DNA from: Fistulifera solaris
Lineage: Eukaryota > Bacillariophyta > Bacillariophyceae > Naviculales > Stauroneidaceae
DNA length: 64,000 nucleotides
NCBI GenBank assembly: GCA_030295235.1
Contig: AP026162.1
Location: 930,001-994,000, forward strand
Direction: 5' to 3'
In this document: positions 43,950 to 55,769 of the stretch, in pieces
How the letters are laid out: the number at the start of each line of letters is the position of its first letter
Position numbering within the stretch: position 1 is the first letter of the stretch
The notes under the pieces: generated by a model
What the model saw: the letters and a program-made list of their open reading frames with translations, nothing else
Database searches by the model: none
Told to the model about the DNA's origin: nothing
Program-made: the position numbers and the translations under genes

Positions 43950-44198
43950 CCGTCGAGTATAATGTGTTTATAGCACAAGCCGGCACGTCAAGCAAAGGCT
44001 TGATAGTTTAGATTAGTACATAAAACAATTTTGTAGGTCGATAGTGCTGAAGTGCTTCTAATCGCCTATGTTCTTCATCAAAGTAAAGCAGTGTCGGCTG
44101 GCCAAGTCGACCAGCAGTGCAAGAGACAAGATATGCAAGAAAGTGGTGGTCATATATAAGCTATGAGATGCAAGTTCCGTTAACTTTTTAGCACTCCT

Positions 44199-47100
44199 CT
44201 AAACAGAAGCTAAAGCACCCAGACTCGCATTCACTTTAGCTGCTTGGTCCTCCAGCTCAGCAAGTTCAGCACGAGCTTTCTCTACAACATCAGCCGGTGC
44301 TTTATCTGTGAATCCCTTCGACTGCAGTCGGCCAGCAAGCTTTTCGATTTCTTTCGATAACTTTTCGCTCTGCTTTTCTAGTCGCTTTCTCTCTTTTACG
44401 GGATCGATTAAACCCGAAAGTGGTAGATATGCCTCAACTCCCTCTTGCACCACGAGTTGAACAGACTCAACAGAAGCAGCTGTCTTCGCCTCTTCTGAAC
44501 CAGCTTCATACACGGCCACCTGGTCAGGATCCAACTTGGCCAAAGCAACAAGCGATTTAATCTCTTTTTCGATTTCTTTCTTGATATCTCCGCTTGCGAT
44601 AACGACTGCGCTGATTCTCTTGCCCGGTTCCACATTGTATTCAGCCCTGGCGTTTCTTATTCTACGTGTCAGTGCCTGAAAGCATTCGAACTGGTTCACA
44701 CTACTCTTATCAGTCACGAGCGGCTGCGAGTCATCCATTTGTGGCCAATTCGATAACATGAGGGCGTTGGTTGCTTGTCCCTCTGCTTTGGGACGTGGTA
44801 AGTGATGCCACAATTGTTCCGTGACGTAAGGCATGTATGGATGCAGAAGCTTCAGACTAGTGTCAAGGACATAGACCAAAACACGGCGGGCAATCTTTGC
44901 CTCTTCTTCGTTGCCACCGCCTGCGCCTTCGTAAAGTCGGGTTTTTGATATCTCAATATACCAGTCGGCAAACTGATCCCACAAAAATTCATAAACTTTA
45001 CTTCCAGCGGAGCCAAGTTGGTACTTCTCGAGGTCTTCCGTGACCTCAGCCACTAGCGTGTGACATTTTGAAATAATGTACCGTTCCGGCAACGCCATTT
45101 TCTCGAACTCGTCTTTTAGAATAGGTCCATCAACTCCGAGACTGTCGAGTTCGGCTTGATCAGCACCTTTCAGTGCATTTCCAGTTACGAACTTGCAGCA
45201 GTTCCACAACTTATTCGCGAAGTTTCTATTTGCTTCAACCTTCTCCATGTTGAGAGGGATGTCCTGTCCCGGCGTTACGCCCGTCACGAGAGAATACCGG
45301 AGACTGTCAGCACCATACTCAGCAACAGTGTCTAAAGGATCAATAACGTTGCCCTTAGTCTTCGACATCTTACTTCCATCCGCCGCTCGAACAAGACCGT
45401 GCAAATAAATGACACGAAACGGACTCTCGCCCGTTAACTCCAGTCCCATCATGACCATACGGGCAACCCAGAAAAACAAAATGTCATAACCTGTCTCCAG
45501 GCATGTAGCAGGGTAAAACCGCGAAAGATCAGTATCCGGTTTCCCCTCGTCCTGAGGCCAACCGACGGTGGCGAACGGCCAAAGACCCGAACTAAACCAT
45601 GTGTCGAGAACATCTTCTTCTTGTCGCAGCACAACATCAGCCGCGTGACCTTGCGCAATTGCTTTCTCTCGAGCTTCCGCTTCGTTCCGGGCAACAATAT
45701 ACTCAGCGTCGCCAGACTCTCCAACATACCATACCGGAATTCGGTGCCCCCACCATAATTGACGAGAAACACACCAATCATGAATATCTGTGAGCCAGTT
45801 CGACCATATTTTATCAAATCGCTGGGGTACAATTTGAATGTCTCCATCCTGGACTGCCTTCAAAGCCTTGGCACCCATGCCTTCCGTTTTTACAAACCAT
45901 TGACTACTGACCAAAGGTTCAATAATTTCACCTCCCGCGCTGCGAGCGGGGAACACGTTGAGTATGCGGGTCGACCTTGATTACAAGACCTTCTTTTTCC
46001 ATATCAGCCCACAGTGACTCTCTGCACTCGAATCGATCCTGTCCTTCGTATTTGCCCGCATTTGCGTTCATGGATCCGTCTTTGTTCATTACGTTAACAA
46101 TAGGCAGATCAAACTTTTTCCCAAGCGTATAGTCATTAGGGTCATGTCCAGGCGTAATTTTTAATGCTCCAGTACCAAACTCCATATCCACATACTCGTC
46201 AGCGATAATAGGTACAGTTCTCCCTCCGCTCATGGGCACTACAACTTTCTTTCCAACCAAATGTTTGTATCTCTCATCTTCAGGATGAACGCACACAGCG
46301 GTATCTCCGACAATTGTCTCTGGACGCGTGGTTGCGACAGGTAAAAATTCTTCAAGGAACGACAGAAGATACAATTTAGCGCTCTCGAACAAAACGTCAC
46401 AAAGCAAACGCCGTGAATCACATACCTTCACTACCGTCAACCATGTACTTGAAATAGTAGAGCTTGCCTTGTTCTTCCGAGTATTCCACCTCCAAGTCAC
46501 TGACAGCTGTTTTCAGCTGGGGTGCCCAGTTGACCATGTACTCGCCACGATACACCAATCCTTTCTCGTGCAATCGAACAAACGCTTCAGCAACTGCTTC
46601 GCTCAAAGACGGATCCATAGTGAATCGTTCGCGACTCCAGTCAGCCGATGCTCCTAGTGAGCGCAATTGACGTGTAATATGTCCTCCTTGTTCTTCTTTG
46701 TACTCCCAGACCCGCTTTAAGAATTCTTCTCTCCCTACTTCTTCTCGCGTCGTTCCTTCGGCACGCAGCAGTTTCTCGACTTGTAGTTGCGTCGCAATAC
46801 CTGCATGATCGGTTCCCGGTAACCACAAAACCGGACGTCCTCGCATGCGATGAAATCGCGCCAACACATCTTGCAATGCGACGAAAATAGCGTGTCCCAT
46901 GTGCAAACGGCCAGTTACATTCGGTGGGGGCATGGGTAACACATAAGGTGGTTTGTCTGCTTTGCTCGATTCTGCTGGCTTAAAACAGCCGGAACTCTCC
47001 CACCATTTGTAAATTTCTCCTTCAAAGGAAGAAGGATTGTATTGATCGAGACCCTTTTCTTTGTTCAGAACATCGTAGCTCTTTGCTGAGGATCCAGTAG

Positions 47101-47263
47101 TGCTCGCGGTAGAGAAGAGACGCGTTTGACTTCGTCCTTGTAATGCTAGATTTGCAATCGAACGTGATGACAACTTGCTTCGAGCTGAATTTACAAAAGC
47201 CCCGTTACGCACGAAGGCAGCACGAGCTGGGCCACTCATCCAGCAAAGGAAACAGGCCACCAT
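44199..47263 (-). CDS. Valyl-tRNA synthetase, plastid-targeted
   Basis: About 996 residues. Class I synthetase with the HIGH motif in [20 protein letters not shown], the editing (CP1) domain from [20 protein letters not shown] to [21 protein letters not shown] as [20 protein letters not shown], the anticodon-binding helices and the C-terminal coiled coil ([20 protein letters not shown]). A 76-bp intron lies at 46350-46425. One extra G near 45940 breaks the frame at [17 protein letters not shown]. The first ATG is 47263: [20 protein letters not shown] reads as a short signal peptide with an A-A-F cleavage context, the diatom plastid bipartite signal. Dual mitochondrial use is possible. Bacterial-like features (coiled-coil arm) fit an organelle enzyme. 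Confidence 0.92.
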
Positions 47264-47995
47264 TAAGGGACGACTTTGTGGCAAAAACCAAACGAGGCAT
47301 CCCTCACTTCACGATACCGCTATAATCGACACGAACAATTAATAGAAACCGTAGTCAACGAAGGAGGCGCTTCCTTTGTTAATTGTGGATCGATATGAAT
47401 TACAGTATAGTGAGCTTTCGAGGACGAGTCAGCGACAGAACGGCGCAATCTCATCATCGCATCAAGATGATGGCCTCGTTCGTCTGATGTCACCCGTGAT
47501 TACCAGGGATCGTCAGTCGCGCGTGATAATCATAGCGTAACATACGCGAACACGTGGAAGTTGAAACACGAGTTTTATTTTCTCCCTCTAACCCTCCAAT
47601 TTTTGTCTTCCCGGTACTCAATACTGAAGCAGAAACTACGGAATAATCCGTCGCGAGTACCGTACGGTTTCAAAAGCTACAGAAAGCCGAATGATCACGG
47701 ACAGACGACGATGAACAAGGCGCGCGCAAGAAAAATAATTCATCATCGATTTTGATTTAAGGCAGTCCGAGAATCATCATCTGCAACACCAGCTTGACAA
47801 GAATTAGATGTTTGTTTGCCCTCACTTCATTTAGAGACACAACAAAGCGTCCTGGCTGCTCTTTACAATGGAAATATAGCTACCATATTTCAAGAAACAT
47901 TTTTGCATAGAAAACGAGAGACTGACGAACTACCTCGCATACGACAACAATTTCAACGATTTGTGTGCCTCGCATAATATAAAAGAAGCCTCAAA
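47264..47995. other. Shared upstream region of ValRS and PI4K genes
   Basis: 732-bp head-to-head spacer; a 64-codon frame in it has no recognisable content. Confidence 0.4.
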
Positions 47996-50900
47996 ATGCT
48001 GGACGTCCCCACATTTTTAATGAGATGGCTATTCCTCTCGAGCTTGTCAAGAGACGCAGCCGAGGTACAAACACTTCCCTACCATCCCTATCAACCGCCG
48101 CCGCAAATGCCAATGGCCAATCGGCAGATGGCCGAAGAAATATACAGAGACGATTGCGTGAGGGGAATATTATCAAACCCACCCGGGCCTCAACGGATAT
48201 TGGTGATTGATGCTTTGAGATGTAATTTAGTGCATCTTCTTTGTCAGGAACTACAACAAGCCGACCGCGTTATCGATCGGATCACCAGTCGGCAAGCACA
48301 ATTACGTCATGATGTACAAGACGACAATGACAGCACACTCGACGCAGACACTGATATCATGAATGTATTTGAACGAAAACTATCGACTATAAAGAGTGCG
48401 GATGCACAAGCTACGAATGGCGTCGCGGATCACGAGCCAACTGAAATCGCCCAAGATTCAGCTACTAGCGAGCCGACCGAATCAGAGATACTGATCGCTC
48501 GCCGTCTGTTACAGGATTGTCGAGATTTCTTACCACAACTAGCTTCCGCCGCATTGAAATCACCAGGAGCTTATGATCCTTATGTATCTGATCCTTTACT
48601 GAGATTACGACGCTTATTACTTCGGCGGTGTTTGCGAGATCCGAGTTGGGGTATTGAATTGTGTTGGCAGTTGGAAGCGGAAGTCGGCAAAGCGTGGAAA
48701 ACCTTATTTGAACATAGGCAGCAAACGGGAAGGAGACTAATCGTCGTCTTACCCGCCGAGAAAGCAATCGTTTTGGCAAAATTGGTTCCGAAAAACGCGA
48801 AGCGTTCGACCTATTACAAGAAGCAGAGCAAGCGACTGCCTATGGCTACACGTCTTTTGATGATAAATATTCGTTAGGCTCTACAACAGATGAGCACTCT
48901 TCCGTCCGACTCCCATCTAGTATTGGCCTTCGGCGGTGTAGTCATTTTGGCGACACAATGCACTTCATTGATCGTCTCACAAAGGTTTCATCTGACCTAC
49001 GCCGAATCCCGGCTGCTGAGAGGGAGGTACGTAGAACCATTTCCTTCAACTTTACTTGCGTTTCCTTTCCTGAAGAATGCCATGTAGTCTTTTCTCTTCC
49101 AGAGTCTCAGCGAAATCAATCGAAGGATACGGCGGCGAATGGCGAGTAAAGGGGACATAAGTCTCGATGTAGAGGATTATCAAGAGGCACACGGGTGGCC
49201 ACAACTTACTGATCTTACCACAGATGACATTCAATACTCGGTACATCTTCCTTTGAGACCCCAAGGTGGTACTTGGCCGTCAGGGGATGAAGCTTCTAAT
49301 TTCGACGGAAACTCTGGTGCAGCGTCTCCTGGAGTGGTTCGGGTCCTGAATATTGTAGTTTCGGAGAGTAGGATTTTGGCATCACGGGAACGCTGTCCTT
49401 TCTTGATTCATGTCGAAGTGGTCGATACGGGAATTGCAGGACATGATGCGAGACTTTATGCAGCGGGGCCGTCGGCGCTTGGATCCACAGTCGAAGAGGC
49501 AATCGGGGTAAATCACATGCCTCCGAGTGGAGAGTCAAGCTCTCCATCTTTCGTATCAAACCCTCAGATGGGATACAAAATTCCTTCCGAGTTACTTCAA
49601 GACCAGACGTTTTCTGGCAGGTTCAACAATGACGAACAATCTGTTAATCAGAACGTTGTCATGGAGACGAATGTCGGCTCTGCAAAGACATTTCCACGCG
49701 GCGGTTGGCAACACGACGATTTCTTTCCAGAGAATATGTCTGGCGGGTATTCTGAGGCATCTGCATACGACGAAATTCGGCAGCGACAATTTGAGCAACT
49801 TCATCAAGAATTGCATCAACAGCCTTCGCACGCGCACCACCAGCATCATTTTCCCAGACCGCGACTCTTTGTTAGGTGAGTGAAAGTATTTGAGAGGGAA
49901 GACGTCATTTGTTTGACGTCGTACTAACCATTCTTTAAGACACCCGCACGATACCGGAAAAGCGCTTTTAGATAAAACCTTCGGGGCCCCGTGGAGCGAA
50001 AAGTGCAGGGAAATACGTGCTTCATCCCCATACGGGCACTTGGAGAAATGGAAATTAGCGTCATTCATTCTCAAGGCCGGAGAAGATATACGCAAAGAAG
50101 AACTTGTCATGCAAATCATTTCCAAATTACTCCAGTGGTTTCAGGAAGAAATCCCGTTAAAAGACCGTCCGTTTATGCGCCCGTACACAATCATGTGCGT
50201 TGGTGGAGATGCTGGACTAATTGAATGTCTATCAGACGCTAAGAGTGTGGACGAGGTCAAGAAACGAACCGATGACTTCGTGTCTCTTAGAAGCTTCTTT
50301 GAACGTGCATTCCCACGTGCGTCGCTTTTCCAGAGCTTACCGGAAGGCGTTATCTCATTCGAAACTGCGCAGGACAATTTTCTCCGCTCACTGGTAGGGT
50401 ACAGTGTTGTGTGCTACATTCTCCAGATCAAAGACCGTCACAACGCAAACATTTTGCTTGATCGACAAGGCCATATTATGCACATCGACTTTGGGTTTGT
50501 GTTAGGTGAAACACCCAAGATGGGTAAAGTTCCAATTTTTAGCGAAAGGGCGCCATTCAAGTTGAGCACCGAATTCTGGGACGTTTTGGGAGGTTGGAAT
50601 TTAGCTGAGGGCGGCCTTGGAGTCAGGTTTTGCAAGATGTTTGAGCTGGCATTTGCTTGCGCTTCTCGCCACGCTGATGAAATCGCTGGTCTAGTCGAAT
50701 CGACGATGCTTTCACTCGATCAAAATCCTAGGAATGCTCGCTTGATTGCCAACGGTGTGAGGAACAGGCTTCGAATGAGGGGTGCGGCGAATTCTAGGGA
50801 CCAAAAACTATTTATCATGGATATTGTGAACGCAGCCTTAACATGTTGGGGAACGAGCACCTACGACTGGCTGCAAAAGAACATGAATGGCTATCAATAG
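47996..50900 (+). CDS. Phosphatidylinositol 4-kinase beta-type
   Basis: About 920 residues. Makes PI4P from PI, mainly at the Golgi. The lipid-kinase-unique helices are PYVSDPLLRLRRLLLRRCLR and WGIELCWQLEAEVGKAW. The catalytic half has KWKLASFILKAGEDIRKEEL, the catalytic loop KDRHNANILLDRQGHI, the metal-binding DFGFVLGETPKMGK and APFKLSTEFWDVLGGW. Introns lie at 49027-49102 and 49876-49939; the second has a GTACTAACC branch site. A missing A near 48782 shifts the frame before EKREAFDLLQEAEQ. The start is uncertain: ATG 47996 is in frame with the LKU domain, while ATG 48025 opens another frame (MAIPLELVKRRSRGTNTSLP) that looks more natural and may join after a further indel. Confidence 0.88.
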
Positions 50901-50943
50901 ACTGACGAGAATCAAAAAGATCAAGGTGTATCACTAGAGTTAA

Positions 50944-52840
50944 TTAATGCAAGTGCTTCCGAAACACTAGCAACGTCAGCTTTTCGAATCTTATGCAATC
51001 GCGAGAAAATACCTTCCCCAATAAATCGAGCTTTGTGCGCAGGAAACAAGCCGCTAACACGGCTGGTACAAGTTGCAAGGACTCGACCTTTTTCTTCTTT
51101 TCAACCTTCTCATCCGACTTCGCTAATTTGTCTTGGATCTGAGATTCGCCGTCACGGGCAACATGCAAAATTTGCTGCATATCGACCTCAAATGTACGCA
51201 AATCAACTCCTTTATGATGCAGATAAAAGAGGACACGCTGCATATCCGCTTCGCCTGGCCGATAGTGACCGGAATGTGGATACACGCGCGTCAAGAGTCC
51301 GTCGTCGTCTGTGAGGAAGATCCCAGCAGCTGCGACTGCTTTCCCTCCGAAGAATGAAGAGTGATGAAATCGCTGCTTAGATTGACCCGAAACCGTCGTA
51401 ATTTTCTGCGCACCGTACATGATTCCGTCTCGAAGCACGAACATCCAACCGTCCGGTCCAGTTCGTACCGGATCGTTGTCTACGTCTAGAACCAAACCGC
51501 GCCCCATGTCGTCAGGTACAAAACGCATAGCATAACCACTAGTAACATCTGGATTGGAAATGTAAAGAACTGTATCGGAATCGAGTTTTGCGCGAGGGCA
51601 TTCCTCCAGCTCCGGTAGCGGTTGTCCAGCAGCTTCACCTTTGCTATCGAGCCAATCGAAAAACATGTTCGCTGGGCACCCCAAAGATTCCCAGTGCCTA
51701 TAGTACAATCTCAAGTTCTTCCCATATCGATGATACTTGTCTGACACCTCCAGCCATGCTTTTCTGTGAAGCTGCGCATAATTTCCGCGCGACGTGCCGC
51801 TCTTGACAATCTCCGGCGGGTTGCTTTGTATGCCTTTGTAAACAAAATCCTGCGCAGCAGATCCTTCTGGCAATTTGTCGAGAAAGATTCGCTTAATCGT
51901 AGCTCTCGTTCCCCCAAAAGGCCATGGAAAACGTGATTTCGTTGGCGGCGAAATGGTATCAACACTGATAGATGTGGCGGGTTCAATCTGTTTGAGCGGC
52001 GAAGTGCCTTTGTAAGACTTCAATGATACATGGACCTCCGCAGCATCGTCGTCGTCATCGTCGTCGTCATCTACTTCTTCTTCAATGATTCGCAAATCAT
52101 CTTGCTCACAAGGTCGTAGCTCTCCGACTGCTTCCGCAAATTGAGCAGCCTCGCGCTTGCGTCGAGAAGCAGTCTCTTCTTCTTCTACTTTTGACGGAAC
52201 AGATTCTTCAATCGGAAATGGTTCTTCTTCTATAACGGCGGACTCCGACATGCCGTCTATGTCACCATACATCGGTCTCTCTGAATTGTTATCATAGTCT
52301 TGTTGGACCCATAGCTCCCCGGATAAAGCTTTGCGGACTGCTTCCAGGTCATGGAATATATTGTCGGATGACGAGTTAAACGCATCACCGTTTTCCGAGA
52401 GAGCCGAGATACTCCCCCTTATTGAGTCGAAATGACGGAGACTTCTCGATCAATTGCTCGACGACTTGCTGTTCCTCTGACGACAAAAGCAATGACATTC
52501 GGGAAATAGTGCGGTTGTGTGAAGGAGATGCGTGCAGCGCCGAAACACCCGTGTTACTCCCATCAACACAGTCTCCGTTAGCGTGAATACTCTCCAAAAT
52601 ATCAGCATCTTGCTCTCGCATTAAAAGTTCTAACGTATCCCTGGAAACGAACTCAGTGCGTGTCCTGTTGGAGCGACTAGAACGAACGGATCTCGTCTCT
52701 GCTGCATCGTCTTCTGCTATCTCGTCCTCAAGACTCTCGTCTTTCTCCTCTTCCCACAGCTCAGAGCAGTCATCGGGTGTAAAATCAACAAGACTTTCAA
52801 CGGTGTTAAGTTTGGGACGAGCAGCAATGTCAGATGTCAT
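50944..52840 (-). CDS. IQM-like (plant calmodulin-binding family) protein
   Basis: About 631 residues. The N-terminal 280 residues are acidic and low complexity, with a D9 tract (VDDDDDDDDDAAEV). The conserved core, about residues 300-560, follows plant and fungal IQM proteins: KAWLEVSDKYHRYGKNLRLY then YYRHWESLGCPANMFFDWLD, LEECPRAKLDSDTVLYISNP, MFVLRDGIMYGAQK, RFHHSSFFGGKAVAAAGIFL and VYPHSGHYRPGEADMQRVLF. A classical IQ motif is not obvious; the stretch ATIKRIFLDKLP may be a relic. IQMs bind calmodulin and modulate catalase and hormone signalling in plants; the role here is unknown. A G5 run near 52418 (fits G4) breaks the frame. Confidence 0.72.
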
Positions 52841-53246
52841 CTCCTTCTGTGATGATAAAGAGGAAGCACGATCGTTTCTGATGAGACTGTGAGATCAACA
52901 GCAACACCGCATTCTAACTTCTAACACGAGCGAGAGAGCTCGAAAAGCATCACTGGTATCAACCAATGGCACTGTCTTCTCTACTGTAGTCAGCAAGAAA
53001 GAGACGACATTGAATAATTGAATTTCGCTCACCTAAAATTTCTGTACATTAATCTGTAGATAACCAGTACCGGTTCCGGAGATATTGTACTTTGCACTTA
53101 TTGCGCGCGCCACGCCGCAACGAGAGTTTTCCTCCCCATTGCATTCTTCATAACATCGCGAACATGAATCTTGTGCAAACGAATCTTGTTGTTGAATCTC
53201 TTCTCTTCCCTTTTCGTCGCAAGGAACACGTAGGCAGCTTCATGAG
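52841..53246. other. Shared upstream region of IQM-like and methyltransferase genes
   Basis: 406-bp head-to-head spacer with no motif I can support. Confidence 0.4.
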
Positions 53247-54155
53247 ATGAGTGTGAAGCTATTGGTGACGACCGTGCTATTATTACTTTCATACGTGCAC
53301 ACTTTTGCGGTGGAGAAAAGAGTATCGAAACTGCTTTCTTGGTCGAACTCAGAAAATGAGGCCCCTACTATCCTGGGATGGTGCGAGGAACGCCGTCTTC
53401 AAGACGCAAGAGAATTACAGGTAACCGTCAGCTGCGATGACAGTGAGCCGCTCGAAGTTTCTATCCCGATACCAACCGATGAGAACAGCTTGGCGCGCAC
53501 CTTGTGGCCTTCGTCCCTGGCAGCGGCGATTCTCCTAAGATCACCCGCATCAAAACAACTTATCAAAGATAAGCACGTTCTCGAGCTGGGCTGTGGTCTA
53601 GGGCTGGCTGGGATTGTTGCATCCAGTAGCGCAAAGAGCTGCTGTCTCACGGATCATGACGAAGAAATCATTCAGTTGTTGAAGAATCAGAACATACCTA
53701 ACATTAATGCCAGATACTTGGAATGGCGTGATGAGGACCGACCTGATGATATTCCTTCATGTGACTTAGTGATCGGAGCGGATATTGCCTACTATTTCTA
53801 TCTCTTACGCCCTCTAATGGATACAGCGAAGGATATGCTAAGATCAGATAACTCAGCATTCATGGTGGTGGGGCAAGCGAATCGAGAAAGCCAGTGGGAT
53901 CTTTATCACAATATTCGAGACGGATGCTACAATCAGCTCACTGACGAAAGAGAAGCTCCGTGGAACGGGGAAACGCGCATGTTATTGTATCAGCTTCAGA
54001 TGTTCAAATGGCAAGTCGATGATGATCCTTCTTTCGAAACCCTTGACGGAACAATTCCAATCGCTGTTATGCTACATACATCTCCGGACTTGGAGAAGTT
54101 CACTTTACGACTTTCGACCACATTGCAACAAAGAACGACGAGGAAGGCATTATGA
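53247..54155 (+). CDS. Protein-lysine methyltransferase-like (METTL21/FAM86 type), plastid-targeted
   Basis: 302 residues, unbroken. Signal peptide MSVKLLVTTVLLLLSYVHTF with an H-T|F-A-V context suggests the bipartite plastid route. The SAM-binding domain follows the Methyltransf_16 order: ARTLWPSSLAAAILLRSP, motif I VLELGCGLGLAGIVASSSAK, the acidic motif LTDHDEEIIQLLKNQNI, and the post-motif segment CDLVIGADIAYYFYLLRPL. Members methylate lysines of chaperones, elongation factors and other proteins. The substrate here is unknown; if the presequence is real it acts on a plastid protein. Confidence 0.78.
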   Translation: MSVKLLVTTVLLLLSYVHTFAVEKRVSKLLSWSNSENEAPTILGWCEERRLQDARELQVTVSCDDSEPLEVSIPIPTDENSLARTLWPSSLAAAILLRSPASKQLIKDKHVLELGCGLGLAGIVASSSAKSCCLTDHDEEIIQLLKNQNIPNINARYLEWRDEDRPDDIPSCDLVIGADIAYYFYLLRPLMDTAKDMLRSDNSAFMVVGQANRESQWDLYHNIRDGCYNQLTDEREAPWNGETRMLLYQLQMFKWQVDDDPSFETLDGTIPIAVMLHTSPDLEKFTLRLSTTLQQRTTRKAL

Positions 54156-55769
54156 TGTCGTTTTAAACGCGTCGTCTTGGACATGCGAGTATGAGGACGC
54201 CATTTGACGCAACGAACGTTTGCTTCTAAAGCAATTTGATCATAGCTTGATGCCACGCGAAGGGTCGACAGAAAAGCTCCAATTTGTTGCACAACTACGC
54301 AATCATCATCTCTTTGGTAGATATTTCGTCCAAGAGTTGAATGACCTCAGACCTCAGCCTAGTTACTCGTGATCGAAGCAATACAGTCGATTTGGTTCAT
54401 CGCAAGATGCTCCAAAAGGAGCGTGAACTTGACGTATAGCAATGCCTATTGTTTTAACCTAATTGCTATTTCTTAGCAAGAAAACGTTTCTTCGATTGTC
54501 TAATCTCAGCTTGCGAGAGTTTCTTGTACCGTCTGGACACGTTGTTGGGATCTTAACAGAATTATTATGTGCGCATTCCAGAAATTCAGGACACGGTGTT
54601 TGGGATCGTAACGTAAGAAAGTGCGTGTTCCAAAAATTCTGGAAAATGCATGTTTGGCCATACAGAAATTCTGTTGTGGTCCAGAATTCTGGACCAGCTA
54701 TTTTGATCTTACCAAAATGCTGTGCACGTTCCGAAACGTCTGAACACGTTGTTGGGATCTTAACAGAGTTATTATGTGCGCATTCCAGAAATTCAGGACA
54801 CGGTGTTTGGGATCGTAACGTAAGAAAGTGCGTGTTCCAAAAATTCTGGAAAATGCATGTTTGGCCATACAGAAATTCTGTTGTGGTCCAGAAATTATGG
54901 ACCAGCTATTTCCATACTACCAAAATTCTGTGCACGTTCCGAAACGTCTGGAACGTCTGGATAAGTTGTTTGGGATCTTAACACAATTATGTGCGCATTT
55001 CAGAAATTTCAGGAGACGGTGTTTTGGATCGTAACGTAAGAAAGTGCGTGTTCCAGAAATTCTGGAAAATGCATGTTTGGTCATACAGAAATTCTGTTGT
55101 GGTCCAGAAATTCTGGACCATTTTTTATAAAAAAAATCAAAATTGTGGATATTTACCGTTTTTATATCCTATGATTTCACCCTAGCATTGTTGCCACTAC
55201 GACAATTAGGACGACGCACGTACGTGACATGTCCCAAGCGCAACGCAACTTCACTCACCGCTCACCAATCAAAATCCGACTGCGTACTATAGTCAAATAT
55301 GTACTTTCTTCCAACTCCGGCATCTAATTTTTTGAACGCAACGCCCGCACGCCGCAGACATTCTTCCCGCCCATCGAGCCCAGTGTTTTCGCGAACGGTA
55401 GCCAGTGTACTGTAGCCGAAAAAGTAGAAGATACATTCGCGATTTTTGCGAGCGAAAGCGAGTGGCGAGAGGGAGCTGCGTAAACAACGCGGTAAAAACC
55501 TTACGGTACCTCCAGTAGTCGATGTTCAGTGCTTGAATGACACTTTTGTAATAAACAACTTGCAAAAGCTCGTCATTGAAAGTATCTGACGTGACTATTC
55601 TACACTGCATCAGGGTATTCACTGGTCCGGGGGAGAAAGCATCGAACAGTTTGCAGCCGCATCTTCGAAAACAATCCGAACAATCGTGTTCTGTTACGGT
55701 TTTACTTTCAACTTACTGTGAGCATTTGCTGTGTTTTTGATCTATTATCTCATTGGATTACTCTTTCCC
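54156..55769. other. Intergenic region with a palindromic satellite
   Basis: It holds the repeat at 54541-55130. The remainder (55131-55769) has a 109-codon minus-strand frame that I do not trust, and probable upstream sequence of the Nudix gene. Confidence 0.5.
54541..55130 (+). repeat. 207/217-bp tandem repeat rich in TCCAGAAATTCTGGA palindromes
   Basis: GTTGTTGGGATCTTAACAGA begins at 54541 and 54748, and a variant GTTGTTTGGGATCTTAACAC at 54965. Each unit carries TTCCAGAAATTCAGGA, TTCCAAAAATTCTGGAAAAT and GTGGTCCAGAAATTCTGGACC-like palindromes. The 172-codon frame over it (54463-54981) translates the repeat twice and is not a credible gene. Confidence 0.85.

Noticed and set aside
54463-54981. 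172-codon frame with an internally repeated peptide
   Set aside because: The 49-residue peptide repeat follows the DNA repeat exactly and has no known family.
55293-55622. 109-codon minus-strand frame
   Set aside because: Arg/Tyr-rich with no domain, in probable upstream sequence of the Nudix gene.
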